This document shows, piece by piece, positions 12,508 through 23,865 of a stretch of 64,000 nucleotides of DNA. The DNA is from Linum tenue (lineage: Eukaryota > Streptophyta > Magnoliopsida > Malpighiales > Linaceae). The position numbers and the translations under genes are program-made. The stretch's first letter is position 1; every line of letters starts with the position of its first letter. Under the pieces are notes generated by a model. That model saw only the letters and a program-made list of their open reading frames with translations. It made no database searches and had not been told where the DNA came from. Where the stretch lies: contig CAMGYJ010000003.1 in NCBI GenBank assembly GCA_946122785.1, positions 33,063,811 through 33,127,810 on the forward strand. Reading direction: 5' to 3'.

Positions 12508-13270
12508 GATGTATTACTAGTTAGCGGATATAGTAGTGCGCAATGCAGTCAAAAGCGCGATTCTATGTAGAAGCGGAAAAGAGGTAAAATCGTAAAGCAT
12601 AGTATCAAAGCATAAAAGCATAACTTTTCGAAGCATACTGTAAAATAGATAAAAATATGTTAAGTACGACATATACTATGTAAAATATGAGTGCACTAAA
12701 TTTTGATAAGTTAATAAATACCTGATTTATGTCTAAAGTAGAGCAACTCATATCATCTTAACAATAAGTTCATAAACATAGATCTTAACAATAAGTCACC
12801 TTCCCCTCTATGCTAATTAATGAATTTAGGAAGGGCCTAACTGGTGAATTAGATTGATCTATTGAAGCTGAAAATGCATCCATGTAAATCTCAAATGTGT
12901 CATATTGTTGGTGATTTACTTTTAAATATATTTTTATAATTAATTTCATGAAACGAGTAGACATCTAGGGAACTAGAAGCGTAAAAGCGTTTAGATTAAC
13001 TAGAAGCGTAAAAGCGTAAACTTTTAAGCTTTAAAGCACAATTTAGTACGGTTTTATACAATAAATTTTATATAGAAACAAAAGCGTTTAGATGACGTAG
13101 AAGCGTAAAACCGTAAGTGTTTAAGTGCATTTTAACTGCATTGGTGGTGCGTATAGTTCTTGCACCATACTCCCAAAGGGCCATTGAGTGCAGAATGGCC
13201 ACTTTGTATGTTGTTTTCCTTGGTAACTTTGTCGCGCTTCTTTATCATCTGCTTATAAATTTCTCCATGG
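12508..13270 (+). pseudogene. Fragment of a 3-ketoacyl-CoA thiolase gene, split by a hAT MITE
   Basis: 13144-13270 aligns by eye to 32368-32492 of the intact thiolase gene at about 80-85% identity. It covers the end of thiolase exon 4 (the stretch encoding [24 protein letters not shown]) and about 45 bp of the following intron. Because intron sequence is included, this is a copied genomic segment, not a processed transcript. The left part of the same exon (GGATATAGTAGTG) lies at 12508-12540, before a hAT MITE whose target site falls inside the exon. No open frame survives. Confidence 0.75.
12541..13143. mobile_element. hAT-type MITE inserted in the thiolase fragment
   Basis: Ends read CAATGCAGTCAAAA... 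and ...TTTTAACTGCATTG, an imperfect terminal inverted repeat. The flanking 8-mers gtagtgcg (12533-12540) and gtggtgcg (13144-13151) match at 7 of 8, the length of a hAT target duplication. There is no transposase. The interior is AT-rich with repeated AGAAGCGTAAAAGCG words. Confidence 0.82.
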
Positions 13271-13666
13271 TAGAATCCTTGATTGATTGCTTCCAGTAGA
13301 CTCCTATGGTGATGAGTTACTGGAAAATCCTCTTACTTTGCCCTATATATTGAATTTTAGGTTTTTGGTCGAGTATGGTCGTCCCCATTTAAGAAAAATC
13401 CTAACTTTTCTTAAATAGTGCAAAAATCCGACTTCAAACAGGAGAATGGCCACGGTATTGCTCTAGACCATCTTTGGCTCTAATTTAATATTTTTTCTTC
13501 TTTTCTTCGAGTTTTCCAAGGGTGAATCATTTCGGAGCATGCCCGCAAAACTGTCATGTCCTAGACTGTGTTGGGCTCATAAAATATATTCAAATCACGT
13601 CCAAATGCTCTTCATATCATCCCGAACTCCATAACTTCCATCTTTTGTGAGTTTTCTGACCAAATA

Positions 13667-13784
13667 TAGGGTTGAGAAAATAGACGAGACCGTTTGAAAA
13701 ACCATGAACCAAACCGGTACAGTCTGGTCCAGACCGTAGACCGTCTATATGGTATGGACCAGACCGCACCATTTCCCAGCCCTA
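13667..13784. mobile_element. Short inverted-repeat element (TAGGG-ended)
   Basis: It starts TAGGGTTGAGAAAATAG and ends ...ATTTCCCAGCCCTA, so the termini are inverted copies. The inside carries GGTCTGGTCCAGACC-like words. The same words and the same TAGGGCTG-type end recur at 41785-42480 and 53400-54000. No target duplication was recognised. Confidence 0.5.
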
Positions 13785-13849
13785 ATAGTTCGGGCATAAA
13801 TATACACACTTTACCCCTCATTTCTTGATAGTTTGACTTTCCATTTCAT

Positions 13850-15960
13850 CATATCTCGACCTATTGTACGGTAAATTGTGCTACGTTTTATACATTTCAG
13901 GTCCTAGCGTGTGTGGGAAGGTCGAGGACAAGTTTAGGGACAATTGGAGTCGATAAAGCGCCAAACAGTGAAGTAAAGTGAAGAATAGTCCAATGTCACG
14001 GGCAGAGGTCAAATGTCACGGTCAACAGACCTTGACAATTGATCACTGGGCTTGAAAATCAATTGTCACAGGCAGAGGTCCAATGTCACAGTCAAAAGAC
14101 CGTGAAAATCTCCCTTTGAGCGTGACATTGTCTGCTTCCAGAGCCTTTTCAGATGTTACTGATGCCCGAGTGGTTCACGGATTGTTGACCGTGAAAATCA
14201 TCTGTTGACCATGAAGATGGACCAAAATGACACCACTGACTGTGTTTTGGTCCAATATCAAGGTCAAGGCTCCAATGCCACAGCCATGACTTTTGGGCTC
14301 TATAAATAGAAGGGTGTTGGGAGAGAGAAAGGAGAGCTTTTGAGCTCATTTCAAGCTAGAGGATTGAAGGTTTCTTCTTCTCGATGGAGATTCAAGCAAG
14401 AAGGAAGGAAGATTGTCATCTCTTCATGGTTCTTTCTCTCCTTTTTGTTGATTTCATTTGCCTAGCTATGGAATAGCCTACCTACTCACTTGGTTGTTGT
14501 GAATAGGGATGGCAATGGGGCGGGTTTGGGGCGGGTTTGCCTAAACCATCCCCATCCCCATCCCCATCTTCAAATACTCAAACCCATACCCGACCCATAC
14601 CCATGCGGGGGAATGTTTTGCAAACCATCCCCATACCCGTGGGTTTCGGGTACCCATGGGTAATACCCATCCCCGTACATCCAACATTATTATACCTAAA
14701 ACTTCCAAGAAAAATTTTAATTATGACCATAAACAAACCTATTATATCACGAAGTCAACAAAACACGGTCATTTTTCTAAATACGATTCAAAGAATATGA
14801 TCCTAAAACATCCATTAATACATAATATAGACTATAATATTTTTTAAATTATTATGCTCTAACTCTTGATACATTTACTAAGTAATAATTAACTAACATA
14901 ATTTTGTTGGCAAGGGGGAAAGTGAAAGAGTGGAAGGAGAATTGAGGGAAATGAATTAGGTTTTGATTAATGTGGTTACTCAATTGCATTTCTACTATTT
15001 ATTTTCTCGAGTTATCATCATCATCATTGATAGATTACAATTTAATCCACGTATTTTTTGATATGTGAAGAAATTCTCTTGGTGGGGCGGGTATGGGTAT
15101 GGGGCGGGGGAGGCTAAAACCATACCCGCCCCATACCCATGAAACCTTTTGCGGGTTTTACCCATACCCGCCCCATACCCGGTCAAAGCGGGGATTCCCC
15201 GCGTTGACTGGGTATGGGGCGGTCGGGTACCCGCGGCCATGGGTTTGATTGCCATCCCTAGTTGTGAACCTTAGCTTGAAATAGGTGATATATTGTATGG
15301 ATTGAATGCTATGTGTGTGGGTTTGTGTTTAATGCAAAGTTTGAGGTATTTTCATGATGCTTGGGTTGTGTTCTTCATTTCTCATTTTTATGCCAATTTG
15401 ACCTAGGTAGAGGGGATTCTCTTTTGTTAGGAGGCTTTGATGAGCTGGATTTCTTGGCCAATTGAGCTACCTACCTAGGGAAAATTAGGGAAATCCTCCA
15501 ACTTTGATTTAGCACTTTTATTTGGGTGTTACGTTGCCATCCGGATTAAGTTATGAGGGATTGGTTCTTGCAACCCTTAGTTTTATCGGTTAAGAGAGCT
15601 AGGACTCCTAGCTTATTGTTGCAATCCTTAGCCGAAAGGTTAAGAGAGCTAGACTTCCTAGTTTATTGTAGTAATATGTAATCCATTGATTGAGAGAGCT
15701 AAGGATCTTAGCTTAATTGTTTTCCTTAATCGATTGGTTTAGAGAGTGATGTTTCCTTCACTTGTTGCGCTTTTCTATGGTGTATGAACACACCTCCACA
15801 CATTCGCATTTGATTTGGTCGATCTTGATATTTAGATAGGGGAAGCAATACCCGAGTGAATTCTTCTCTCACTGGGACGACCTCGATTTACTTTACTTGC
15901 TTGTTTTCATTTGTAGTTTTCATAGTTTTAAACCCAAAAACGTTTGCTAGATAACAAACT
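13850..15960 (+). mobile_element. Probable long LTR (Ty3/gypsy type), interrupted by a hAT MITE
   Basis: The sequence runs from a region with repeated 'ATGTCACGG(T/G)CA' phrases through a TATA box (CTCTATAAATAGAAGG, about 14298-14313) to a T-rich, leader-like tail. It ends with a phrase near 15880 (CACTGGGACGACCTCGATTT) that is typical of the end of large plant gypsy LTRs. A hAT MITE sits inside it at 14504-15260. No matching partner LTR or gag-pol is in the window. It may be a solo LTR or a fragment, and its exact ends are uncertain. Confidence 0.45.
14504..15260. mobile_element. hAT-type MITE with perfect 8-bp target duplication
   Basis: Termini are TAGGGATGGCAAT and its inverse ATTGCCATCCCTA. 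Exactly gttgtgaa flanks both ends (14496-14503 and 15261-15268). Subterminal regions are rich in CCCATACCC/GGGTATGGG words, and the middle is AT-rich without a coding frame. This is a 757-bp non-autonomous element. Confidence 0.95.
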
Positions 15961-16440
15961 AAGCGATTGAAGTAGGGGTACATGGACCGGCCCGGGTTGA
16001 CAATTTAAACACTTGCCCTATACTGCACCCATCTAGAGTTTAAAAAGTTGGGCTCTAGTCGATATTTATTTCACGGTATATCCGACCGAGTCACCTAACC
16101 AAATATCTTAAAGTTTAACTCAAAGTCCCCGGAAACACACTAAAATAACAAATTGTGCATAAAATGGGCAAAACATATAGAACCAACTGAAATGATAAAA
16201 CAACACCAAATGTGGAGTAAAATATGTATATTTATGTGTTGTCAAATACCATCAAACTTGAGCATTTTGCTTGTACTCAAGCAAAGAATCAAAACATAAG
16301 TTTTTGCATTGAATTATGGATCCCCTAAAAAACAACTGCCAAAACGCGTTTTTATGACTTCGCTCCAATTTCTATTTTTGCTCTTAGCAGTCACGCCTTA
16401 ATCTCCCTCAACATGTACAAAGAGGTCCATTAGGATGCTA
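15961..16440 (-). other. Possible 3' end of a gypsy element, remnant
   Basis: On the minus strand the stretch near 16250-16300 reads TTGCTTGAGTACAAGCAAAA followed by CTCAAGTTTGATGG. This is a conserved phrase at the end of the internal region of Athila/Tat-like gypsy elements. What follows would be LTR. No coding sequence is visible. Confidence 0.35.
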
Positions 16441-16460
16441 TGCCCTTAAATTACATGAAA

Positions 16461-16738
16461 CACTACCAAAACTATTAAGAATGTGTCATTTGTGTCCTAA
16501 AGTATCCAATATGACATTTGTGTCCTAAACTATTTTTTCGTTAGAGTTGACTGGCGTTGACTGTTAGTATTTAACAAATGGCACATTCTTAATAGTTCGG
16601 GTTAGGACATAAATGACACAAAACTATAATAGGTTGGGACATAAATGACACAATACTATAGTAGGTTGGGACACAAATGTCATATTGGATATTTTAGAAC
16701 ACAAATAACACATTCTTGATAGTTCCGGTTTCCTAGTG
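16461..16738. mobile_element. Small inverted-repeat element related to the 42.5-kb MULE
   Basis: The left arm (about 16461-16546, ATGTGTCATTTGTGTCCTAA...) is the inverse of the right arm (about 16650-16738). Both resemble the long terminal inverted repeat of the element at 42491-43995 (GTGTCATTTGTGTCCTAAAG). It appears to be a deleted, MITE-like member of that family. The target duplication is not clear. Confidence 0.6.
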
Positions 16739-16980
16739 GTATTATCCCTTTTTCATCTGTAACATCCCAGACCTTTTTCCGACGAAGATATTGTCCGTTT
16801 TGGGTCTCGACCCTCACGGTTTTCGACTTGGGGTGCAATTCAAGGTGACTTCCCATAAGGTCACCCATCATTGTTGTACTCCACACTGAGCACGTTTAAC
16901 TTCGGAGTTCTCACAAGAACTCCTCCATTTCACCCCAAAACGCGTCTTGTCAGTTAAGGCCGGTTTCTTACTTATGAACC

Positions 16981-17165
16981 ATGGATCTTGTGGTATTTAA
17001 GAGTTATTTGAGATTAAAATGTGGTATTTTGTTTTTTATTATCTTGTTTGTTGAAAGTGTTATTTGTATGTGTTATTTCGTTAGAAAAACCATAATTATT
17101 TCATTGCCCTTCTTTTTGGGCTCCTTTTTCCTACCATCAACTACTACACCACTCGAAAACAGAGG
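16981..17165. repeat. Dispersed repeat, partner at 30465-30650
   Basis: The two segments share an extended run of near-identical words (ATCTTGTGGTATTT, GAGTTATTTGAGATT, TTATTTGTATGTG, TTCATTGCCCTTCTT). The copy at 30465 is next to GGGTCGTTTGGATGAGTT, a PIF/Harbinger-like end motif, so this is probably part of a MITE. Confidence 0.55.
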
Positions 17166-17429
17166 GATATATATCCTACCCTGCTTTACCAGTTTTGCCA
17201 GTAGCTCACGCTATGGCTGGCCGCCGGCGCAATTCCCAGCAGCTCCCTAATACCCACCCAAATTCCCAGCACTTCTCAGCAACACATCCCAATTCCTACG
17301 ACTACTTTCTTGTTTGCAAAATAAAAGCATCAATCCACCTCACCAAATAACATTGGCAACAAGCCATTGATGTAATCATCTGCTTCTTGCGATGTTCCGC
17401 ATCTAGGTGTTTGAGTTTAAGTCCTTAAG

Positions 17430-20400
17430 CCACATTCATTAAGGAGAATCTTAAACATTCCTATTGGTTGATAGTGGATTAGTTAGTTAATAGGGGTTAG
17501 TAGTTAATAGGTAGTTAAGGGTAAATGGGGTTATGCAAATATAATTAATGATTCTCTTCCTCTCTCCTCCCATGATTTTCTCCATAACCCTCTCTCTACA
17601 TAATAATTAAAAAGAAATTCGAAATTAATTTTATTTAATCCGAATTTAATACTTTTCCTTAAAATTGAAATTTAAAATTTAAAATATACGGCCTCTCTCA
17701 CATCTTGGCAACTTGCAATTAGTATTAACGTTTTGTAATGATATTAACATTATCAGTATTTATAAATTGAATCATCATTAGGGCTTTTCGTTACATGGGT
17801 TTATGATTTTTCGTTGTTAGGTATTCATTTATGTTATTATTGATGTTGTTCGACAAGTTTTTTAATAATGTTATATATGACATTATTAACTTTTTATGTT
17901 TTGTTTTGTTTGTAGCATTAGCATTAGCAAAAGTGAAATTGTGTTTTCAATTTGTTGGTACTTGAAGTTCATTTACTATTACATCGTATTATCAATTTGG
18001 TTCGTAATGATTTATAATCATTTGAAGTGCTATTATCAATATTTTTTTCTAAGCACAATACAACCATTAGCAACAATTTGTTTCATTTGTAACATTGCTT
18101 ATGTTTAGTGATTTTTATTATTAATATTTTTTTCGTTTATGTTTGTAACTTTGTCAAATGTCATTATCAAGAAGCATACATGTTAGGTATTCGTTTTTTT
18201 ACGACATTAGCAAAAGTGAATTTATGTTTAATGATATAACTATGGTTATTAATCTTTCAGTCTAAGTTAGTAACGTAATTGGTGTCATTATTAATGGGTG
18301 TGTATAAGCATTACCAATGTTTGAAAAAACTAGATATTAATAAAATCTAGTAATGTACTTAACAATCATTAGGTGCTATCATCATCAAAGTTTTTGGATG
18401 CATTATCCATTAAACACATGTTACTTATTAATGCGTTTTTAGTGCTATTTGACATTAAACATTGCATCTGAATATTATTAATAATATTTTTTTTTACAAA
18501 AATCTATTTCCTTATCAGTGACTTGCTAATTTGTTATTAATGGTTTTAATATCTTTATTAAAAGCTTGATGTCATTTTATAATGTTGAAGTCGGACATTA
18601 TTATATAGATGTTTTGTGTTTATTTTCAACGAAATAATTTTTGTTATCAATGATTTTTTGTATTGTTATTAAAAGTTTGGTGTTGAGGCGTGACTGTTGG
18701 TTTGCTTGAGCTAATATTTTTCTTGACAATGTTTGTTTGACTTAATCACACAGGTGCACTATATCACAAGTACTCAAGATGTTGAAAATCAGTATTCTGC
18801 TTTGTGATCATTGAGAATGATAATGTAAAGCAATATTAATTGATCATAAAACGTTAATAATGTCATTAGAAATCATTGGAAGAGGCCATGACTAGATAGT
18901 TATAAACATGATGTGAAAATGTGAATCATTAGTACTAAAGATGTTGTAAATCAATGATATTGTTACTCAAACTGTTAATGACCATGTTACATAGCTTTAA
19001 CGATTCATTCATAGGCGTTGATGACGAAACTATAAAACGGTAACAATTGATCCAAAATTGTTAATCATGTAATTGTAAAGAATTTATAAGTATATTGAAA
19101 TCGTTATAAACTTATAATGATGAGGTATAATAATAACGATTTATTTCATAAATACTGATAATGTCATTGCAAAATGTTAATACTACATTGCAAGTTGCCA
19201 CGAAGTGAGATAGAGCATATAATTTTAATTTTCAATTTCATTTTAAAAAATAAAAAAATAAATTAATTTCGAAGTGAGACAGAGCATTATTAAATATTAA
19301 ATAGTAATATTTAATTAAATTAATTTCGAATTTTCTTTTAATTGTAATGGAGAGAGAGGATTATGGAGAAGATCAAGGGAGAGAGAGAAAGAGAATCATT
19401 TATGAGTAATATTAATTATATTTTCATTTTTTTATATCAATGGGAGGCAAAAATGCCAAGAGTGAGGCACATAAAGTGCACAGCAGCAGATACAAAGCCT
19501 AACCGGCTATAGCAGCACGCAAAGACTTAAAGAAGCCGAAGGACAGGAGCAAAAGTATAAACCAGCAAGGATCAATCTTCAGCAGCACTTGGATCTTGCA
19601 GCACTTGTCTGGGGAAACTAATTCCTTGAACGTCTTCTCTCATAATCCTCATAAGTTCTAACGGGGTTCATCTAATTCATATGTACCGAAGGGATAGACG
19701 AGACTGTGCTTCGAGAGCCAGTTCGCGGCTCTATTCCCTTCGCGATACATATGAATTAGTTGAACAACCCATCCTTGCGCAATCATGCGACGAATGGCTC
19801 CTAGATGAGTATCATAAGGATGCGTTGTATCTGTCCTCTTCTCAAGCAGTTGCAGTGCCAGTTGTGAGTCTGATTCTAGGATGAGAAACTGAACTCTGTT
19901 ATCCCAAGCCAATTTCAAACCCCGAAAGATGCCCCGCAATTCAGCCATTAGAGCATTACCTGAACCAATTTTACTGCAAAATCCCCCTATCCAATCTCCA
20001 TGACAGTCTCGTAATACACCTCCTGCTGTGATGATTCCTGAAGTGCCTTGGGCCGCACCATCAGTATTAATTTTGAACCATCCGGCTTTTGGAGCATTCC
20101 ACCCAATCAAGCTAGTCGTCCGAATAGGTTTGTCCACCAGGTTCATGTTGCTGCTTGCTGACTCCCAAGCATTAATCCATTCTTTAGCCTTGGCCGTAAC
20201 ATAGTTGTGAAGAGTGGAGGGGGTTAACTTGATTCCCTTGAAGATATGATCATTCCTGCACTTCCAAATGTACCAGATTAACAGGCTAAAATAACTCGGC
20301 CAATTTTCTTGCAGCTGACTTGTCAAATTTGAGGGATCCAATTGTCGTAATTAGTACTGAAGAAAGGTTGTAGGTTGGCCGGTTGGATGACTCTGTCCCA

Positions 20401-21005
20401 GACAGCCCTTGCCATCTTGCAATCTCTTAGAACATGGAGGCTGGTCTCCGCTTTATCTTTACATTCAGGGCAGGATCATCATTTGTGAGGTGCCTATGTT
20501 TACGGATGTTGTTGGTCATGAGCTTCCCCTTCACTGCCAACCAAGTAAAAACCCTCACTCTTTCTGGTACTTGTAGCCTCCAAATCGCTTTCCATATATT
20601 TGGCGGTGTAGTCTGCTATTGAGGGAGTAGAGCATCATAAGCTGATTTGGTGCTAAATTGTCCATTAGCAGTAAGATTCCGAGTTGGTTCGTCTTTCTCC
20701 ATAGCCATTGGATCCACCATTACTGACCGAATTTTATCAACGATGTCGGAATGAAGCAGGTGTTGAAAATCCGTAAGCTTCCAGCCATGTCCCGGGTCCC
20801 AAAGATCAGCTACTAAGCAGTTTCTCATGCTGTCTAGAACATCTGCAGTAGCCACCTCAATCAATGGTACCTGCAAAAGCCTAGGGTCGAGCCAAAATTT
20901 CTTAATATCTTATTTATTTCAACTAACTATTATCTACTAACCCCTCATTAACTACCTAATATAGTATCAGCCAATAAAAATGGTTTAAGAACCTCCTTAA
21001 GGGAG
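17430..21005. mobile_element. Long-inverted-repeat DNA element containing a nested LINE fragment
   Basis: Left arm 17430-17760 is inverted in the right arm, which is itself split. The outermost part lies at 20890-21005 (inverse of TTGGTTGATAG...TTAGTTAGTTAATAGGGG) and the inner part at 19185-19440 (inverse of TTCTCCATAACCCTCTCTC...CAACTTGCAATTAGTATTAAC). Between the two right-arm pieces lies LINE sequence. The diverged arms are about 300 bp. The core 17760-19185 is AT-rich (TTATTAATG-like words) and has no gene. The arm length suggests a Mutator-like element. No flanking duplication was recognised. Confidence 0.6.
19440..20885 (-). mobile_element. 5'-truncated LINE (zf-RVT and RNase H end)
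   Basis: The minus strand at 20430-20876 encodes the zinc-binding region after the LINE reverse transcriptase (KSAYDALLPQ, VPERVRVFTWLAVKGKLMTNN), with stops. 20341-19658 is an open 227-residue frame carrying an RNase H domain (WFKINTDGAAQG, LESDSQLALQLL, REGNRAANWLSKH). The endonuclease and RT core are missing, as expected from 5' truncation. Its position inside the right arm of the element at 17430-21005 shows that it inserted after that element. Confidence 0.8.
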
Positions 21006-21348
21006 AAGATAGGGTTAGCACCATCCTAACTAACATCTAAAACATTTACTTGTATATTAATAAAGGGTATAATCGAAAACTAAGAAAAAAAATGAGAAAA
21101 TGAAATTAATGTTGATTTACGGGAAAGTGCACTCGCGAATTTTGCGGGATTTTCGTCAGAGGCAATTGCTATCCCAAAAGAACAAAAAACAATACTAACT
21201 ACATATTCCCAAAATAAAATTCACTACTAATCTGTCAGGATCACACAATAGCTTAAACACTACTACACTATTTTGAAAGCATGTCAAACATTCATAAACA
21301 CTACCAATTCTTCCAAATCCATAACAAAAAAAAAAAAAACATTACTAG

Positions 21349-21720
21349 TGTTAGAATATGACTTGAATTTGATTTGGGCTTTATTTTGTGTTTTGGGCCT
21401 ATTTTTGGGTTTGGGTTTGAGTTTTGTTTTGACATTTTCCTTGTATGTATGGAAAAGGTGTTTGGTTTTCTGTTTGGGATTAGGAGAAGAGTTCTATAAA
21501 TACTTTTCACCACCCTAATCTGTAGTCAAGGTCAGTCAGGTTAGATTGTTTGGTTTGTCCATTTGAAATTTGGTTTGTAACCTGTACTCTCCTCAAATCA
21601 GTGAAATTTGTTCTCCCCTGCCCGTGGATTAACTAGCATGCATTGTGTTAGTGAACCACGTTAAATTTGTGTTCGTTTGTGTTGATTTGGATTATCGATT
21701 GCCACACTTCTGTTCTGACA
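21349..21720 (+). repeat. 5' LTR of the second copia element
   Basis: This 372-bp repeat is nearly identical to 23492-23860. It contains the TATA box and the conserved TG...CA ends. Confidence 0.94.
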
Positions 21721-21824
21721 AGGGGTATTAGAGCCTTTGGTTGCGGTTTTGGGAATTTGGCGCTGGACTGAAATTTTGCTTTGTGAAGTTTGGTTGGAGT
21801 TTCTTTGATAGTAAGAATATTAGT

Positions 21825-22328
21825 ATGAAGATTGAGAAGTTTACCGGAATAAACAGTTTCAGTTTGTGGCAGATCAAGATGCAAGCACTGTTGAAACAAC
21901 AGGGTTTGTGGGCTCCGTTGTCTGAAAAATCGAAGAAGAGAAGCATAGATGAAGAAGAGTGGATTACTTTGGAGGAGAAAGCTCACTCTACAATCTTGCT
22001 TTGTTTGTCTGATGACATCATCACTAAGGTTGCTGCTGAGAAGACTGCTGCGGGCTTGTGGTTGAAACTTGAAAGTCTATACATGATAATGTCTTTAACC
22101 AACAAGTTGCATATTGATGTTAAAATAGATGATGAGGATGCTGCCTTAATTCTGTTAGTATCTTTGCCACGGTCGTATGAGAATTTTGTGGATTCTTTTA
22201 TTGCTGGGAAAGATAGTTTGTCTTTGGAAGATGTCACATCTGCTCTACATACTCGGGAGGTTCGACATAAGGTGTCTGGTTCGGGTTTGGAAAATCAGGC
22301 ATCTGGGTTGGTGCTAGGAGTAGTATGA
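21825..22328 (+). pseudogene. Copia gag, with internal deletion and frameshift
   Basis: From ATG 21825 the frame encodes MKIEKFTGINSFSLWQIKMQ..., the N-terminal gag of Tnt1-like elements. Between NKL and DVKIDDEDAALILL about 35 residues of the usual gag are absent. The frame ends at 22328. Zinc-knuckle coding resumes in another frame from 22325, so a frameshift separates the two parts. Confidence 0.88.
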
Positions 22329-22990
22329 GACAACAATATGGTAATAGGAAGGCGAATATAAATTCGAATTCTGTTGGTTTGAAGGATGATATATGTCATT
22401 ACTGTAAAGAGAAAGGGCATTGGAAATTTGATTGTCCTAAACTAAAGAAATATCAGGAGAAGAATGAATCATCTGTTGCTGTGATGGAAGAAACTAACTC
22501 TGATACTGAAGATGGTTTAGCCTTAGCAGTGAATGAACGGGCACATCATCAGGATGTGTGATATTTAGATATTGCAGTTGATTATCATATGTGTCCAAGC
22601 AAGGAGTGTTTTTCAACTTATAAGCAGATAGATGGTGGGCATGTTTCTATGGCCAATGGTGCTATCTGTAAGATTGCTGGAAGAGGCTCCGTCAAGATGA
22701 GGACACATGACGGTTCTGGTCGCACCTTGAACAATGTTATTCCAAAGATGACTAAGAATCTGATATCTTTGAGTCTTCTAGACAACAAGGGTTTCAGTTT
22801 CAAAGGTGAAGGTGGAGTGTTGTCTGTCTACAAAGGTTCTAAGGTGATTCTGAAAGGTGTCAAGGTTGGTGCCTTGTATGGTCTACAAAATTCTGTTTTG
22901 ACATGTTCTGTTGGTGATAAGTGCACCAAACTGGTTCTGAATGGCAAGTCTCAACATGGGTTGGACTTGCCGAATTGTTTGAGTTGTTGA
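22325..22990 (+). pseudogene. Copia zinc knuckle and protease region
   Basis: The frame encodes a CCHC knuckle (CHYCKEKGHWKFDC) and then, after a TGA at 22559-22561 where this family has Trp, the protease region (YLDIAVDYHMC, usually LDSGASxHMC). It continues into the pre-integrase segment (MTKNLISLSLLDNKG). The catalytic Asp is present but the Ser/Thr-Gly after it is replaced by Ile-Ala. Homology stops near 22985. Confidence 0.82.
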
Positions 22991-23013
22991 CCGCCCTTAG
23001 GGGCATTTGGTTA

Positions 23014-23133
23014 CCAATCATTCCGGATAACGCTTGCATCCTCTGTATTACCGCGGCTGCTGGCACAGAGTTAGGCGATGCTTATTCCCCAGATACCGTC
23101 ATTGCTTCTTCTCCGGAAAAAGAAGTTCACGAC
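23014..23133 (-). pseudogene. Plastid 16S rRNA fragment (nuclear plastid DNA)
   Basis: The minus strand reads as the 530-loop part of plastid 16S rRNA: GTGCCAGCAGCCGCGGTAAT, then ACAGAGGATGCAAGCGTTAT and CCGGAATGATTGG. The words ACAGAGGATGCAAGCGTTATCC fit chloroplast rather than plant mitochondrial or typical bacterial rRNA. About 120 bp are nearly unchanged (for example one C-to-G in the GTTAGCCGATGC motif). It lies between the copia pre-integrase remnant and the copia 3' region, so plastid DNA was joined in when the element lost its middle. Confidence 0.88.
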
Positions 23134-23287
23134 TTTAATTTACCAGCTACCTGTTTCATAGCTTTAATCTTACTTTAATATTTAAAATATTACAAATATT
23201 CAAAATATCGTGGAATTTTTTTTATGTATTTCTGGAATATGAGTGTGCAGGGGAGATTCTGGTACAACTAATTTGGAGGAGTTAGTA

Positions 23288-23460
23288 CGTCTGGCTATTC
23301 TGATTGCATCTGAGTTTGGCGATTTGCATCGCGTTTGAGTTTGGTGATTTCGATCACATCTGGATATCTGGCGATTTGGATCGCATTTTGAGTAAATTTG
23401 GCGATATGGACCGTGTCTGGATACATCTGGCAACTTTGGTTGCGTCTGGTACATCTGGTA
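23288..23460 (+). repeat. Degenerate about 30-bp tandem repeats in the copia 3' region
   Basis: Phrases such as TCTGGCGATTTGGATCGCAT, GTTTGGTGATTTCGATCACA and TTTGGCGATATGGACCG recur with a spacing of roughly 27-35 bp just before the purine tract. Confidence 0.6.
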
Positions 23461-23491
23461 TTTGAGAGAGAATTCAAGTCAAGGTGGAGAT

Positions 23492-23860
23492 TGTTAGAAT
23501 ATAACTTGAATTTGATTTGGGCTTTATTTTGTGTTTTGGACCTATTATGTTCGGCTTTGGGTTTTGTTTTGGCCTTTTCCTTGTATGTATGGAAAATGTG
23601 TTTGGTTTTCTGTTTGGGATTAGGAGAAGAGTTCTATAAATACTTTTCACCACCCTAATCTTTAGTCAAGGCCAGTCAGGTTAGTTTGTTTGGTTTGTCT
23701 GTTTGGAATTTGGTTTGTAACCTGTACTCTTCTCAAATCAGTGAAATTTGTTATCTCATGCCCGTGGATTAACTAGCACGCATTGTGTTAGTAAACCACG
23801 TTAAATTTGTGTTCGTTCGTGTTGATTTGGATTATCGATTGCCACTCTTCTGTTCTGACA
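23492..23860 (+). repeat. 3' LTR of the second copia element
   Basis: This 369-bp repeat matches 21349-21720 with few differences. It is followed by the actag target duplication. Confidence 0.94.
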
Positions 23861-23865
23861 ACTAG

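Larger units (their letters stand above)
21349..23860 (+). mobile_element. Ty1/copia element, internally deleted, with filler DNA
   Basis: LTRs at 21349-21720 and 23492-23860 start TGTTAGAATAT and end TTCTGACA. The 5-mer actag flanks both sides (21344-21348 and 23861-23865). A TATA box (TCTATAAATAC, about 21493-21503) lies in the LTR. A degenerate tRNA-Met primer site (GGTATTAGAGCC) follows the left LTR, and a purine tract (AAGGTGGAGAT) precedes the right LTR. Gag and protease remain. Integrase, RT and RNase H are gone, and about 300 bp of foreign filler stands in their place. The gag resembles Tnt1-94-type elements. It could only have moved with helper proteins. Confidence 0.95.
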
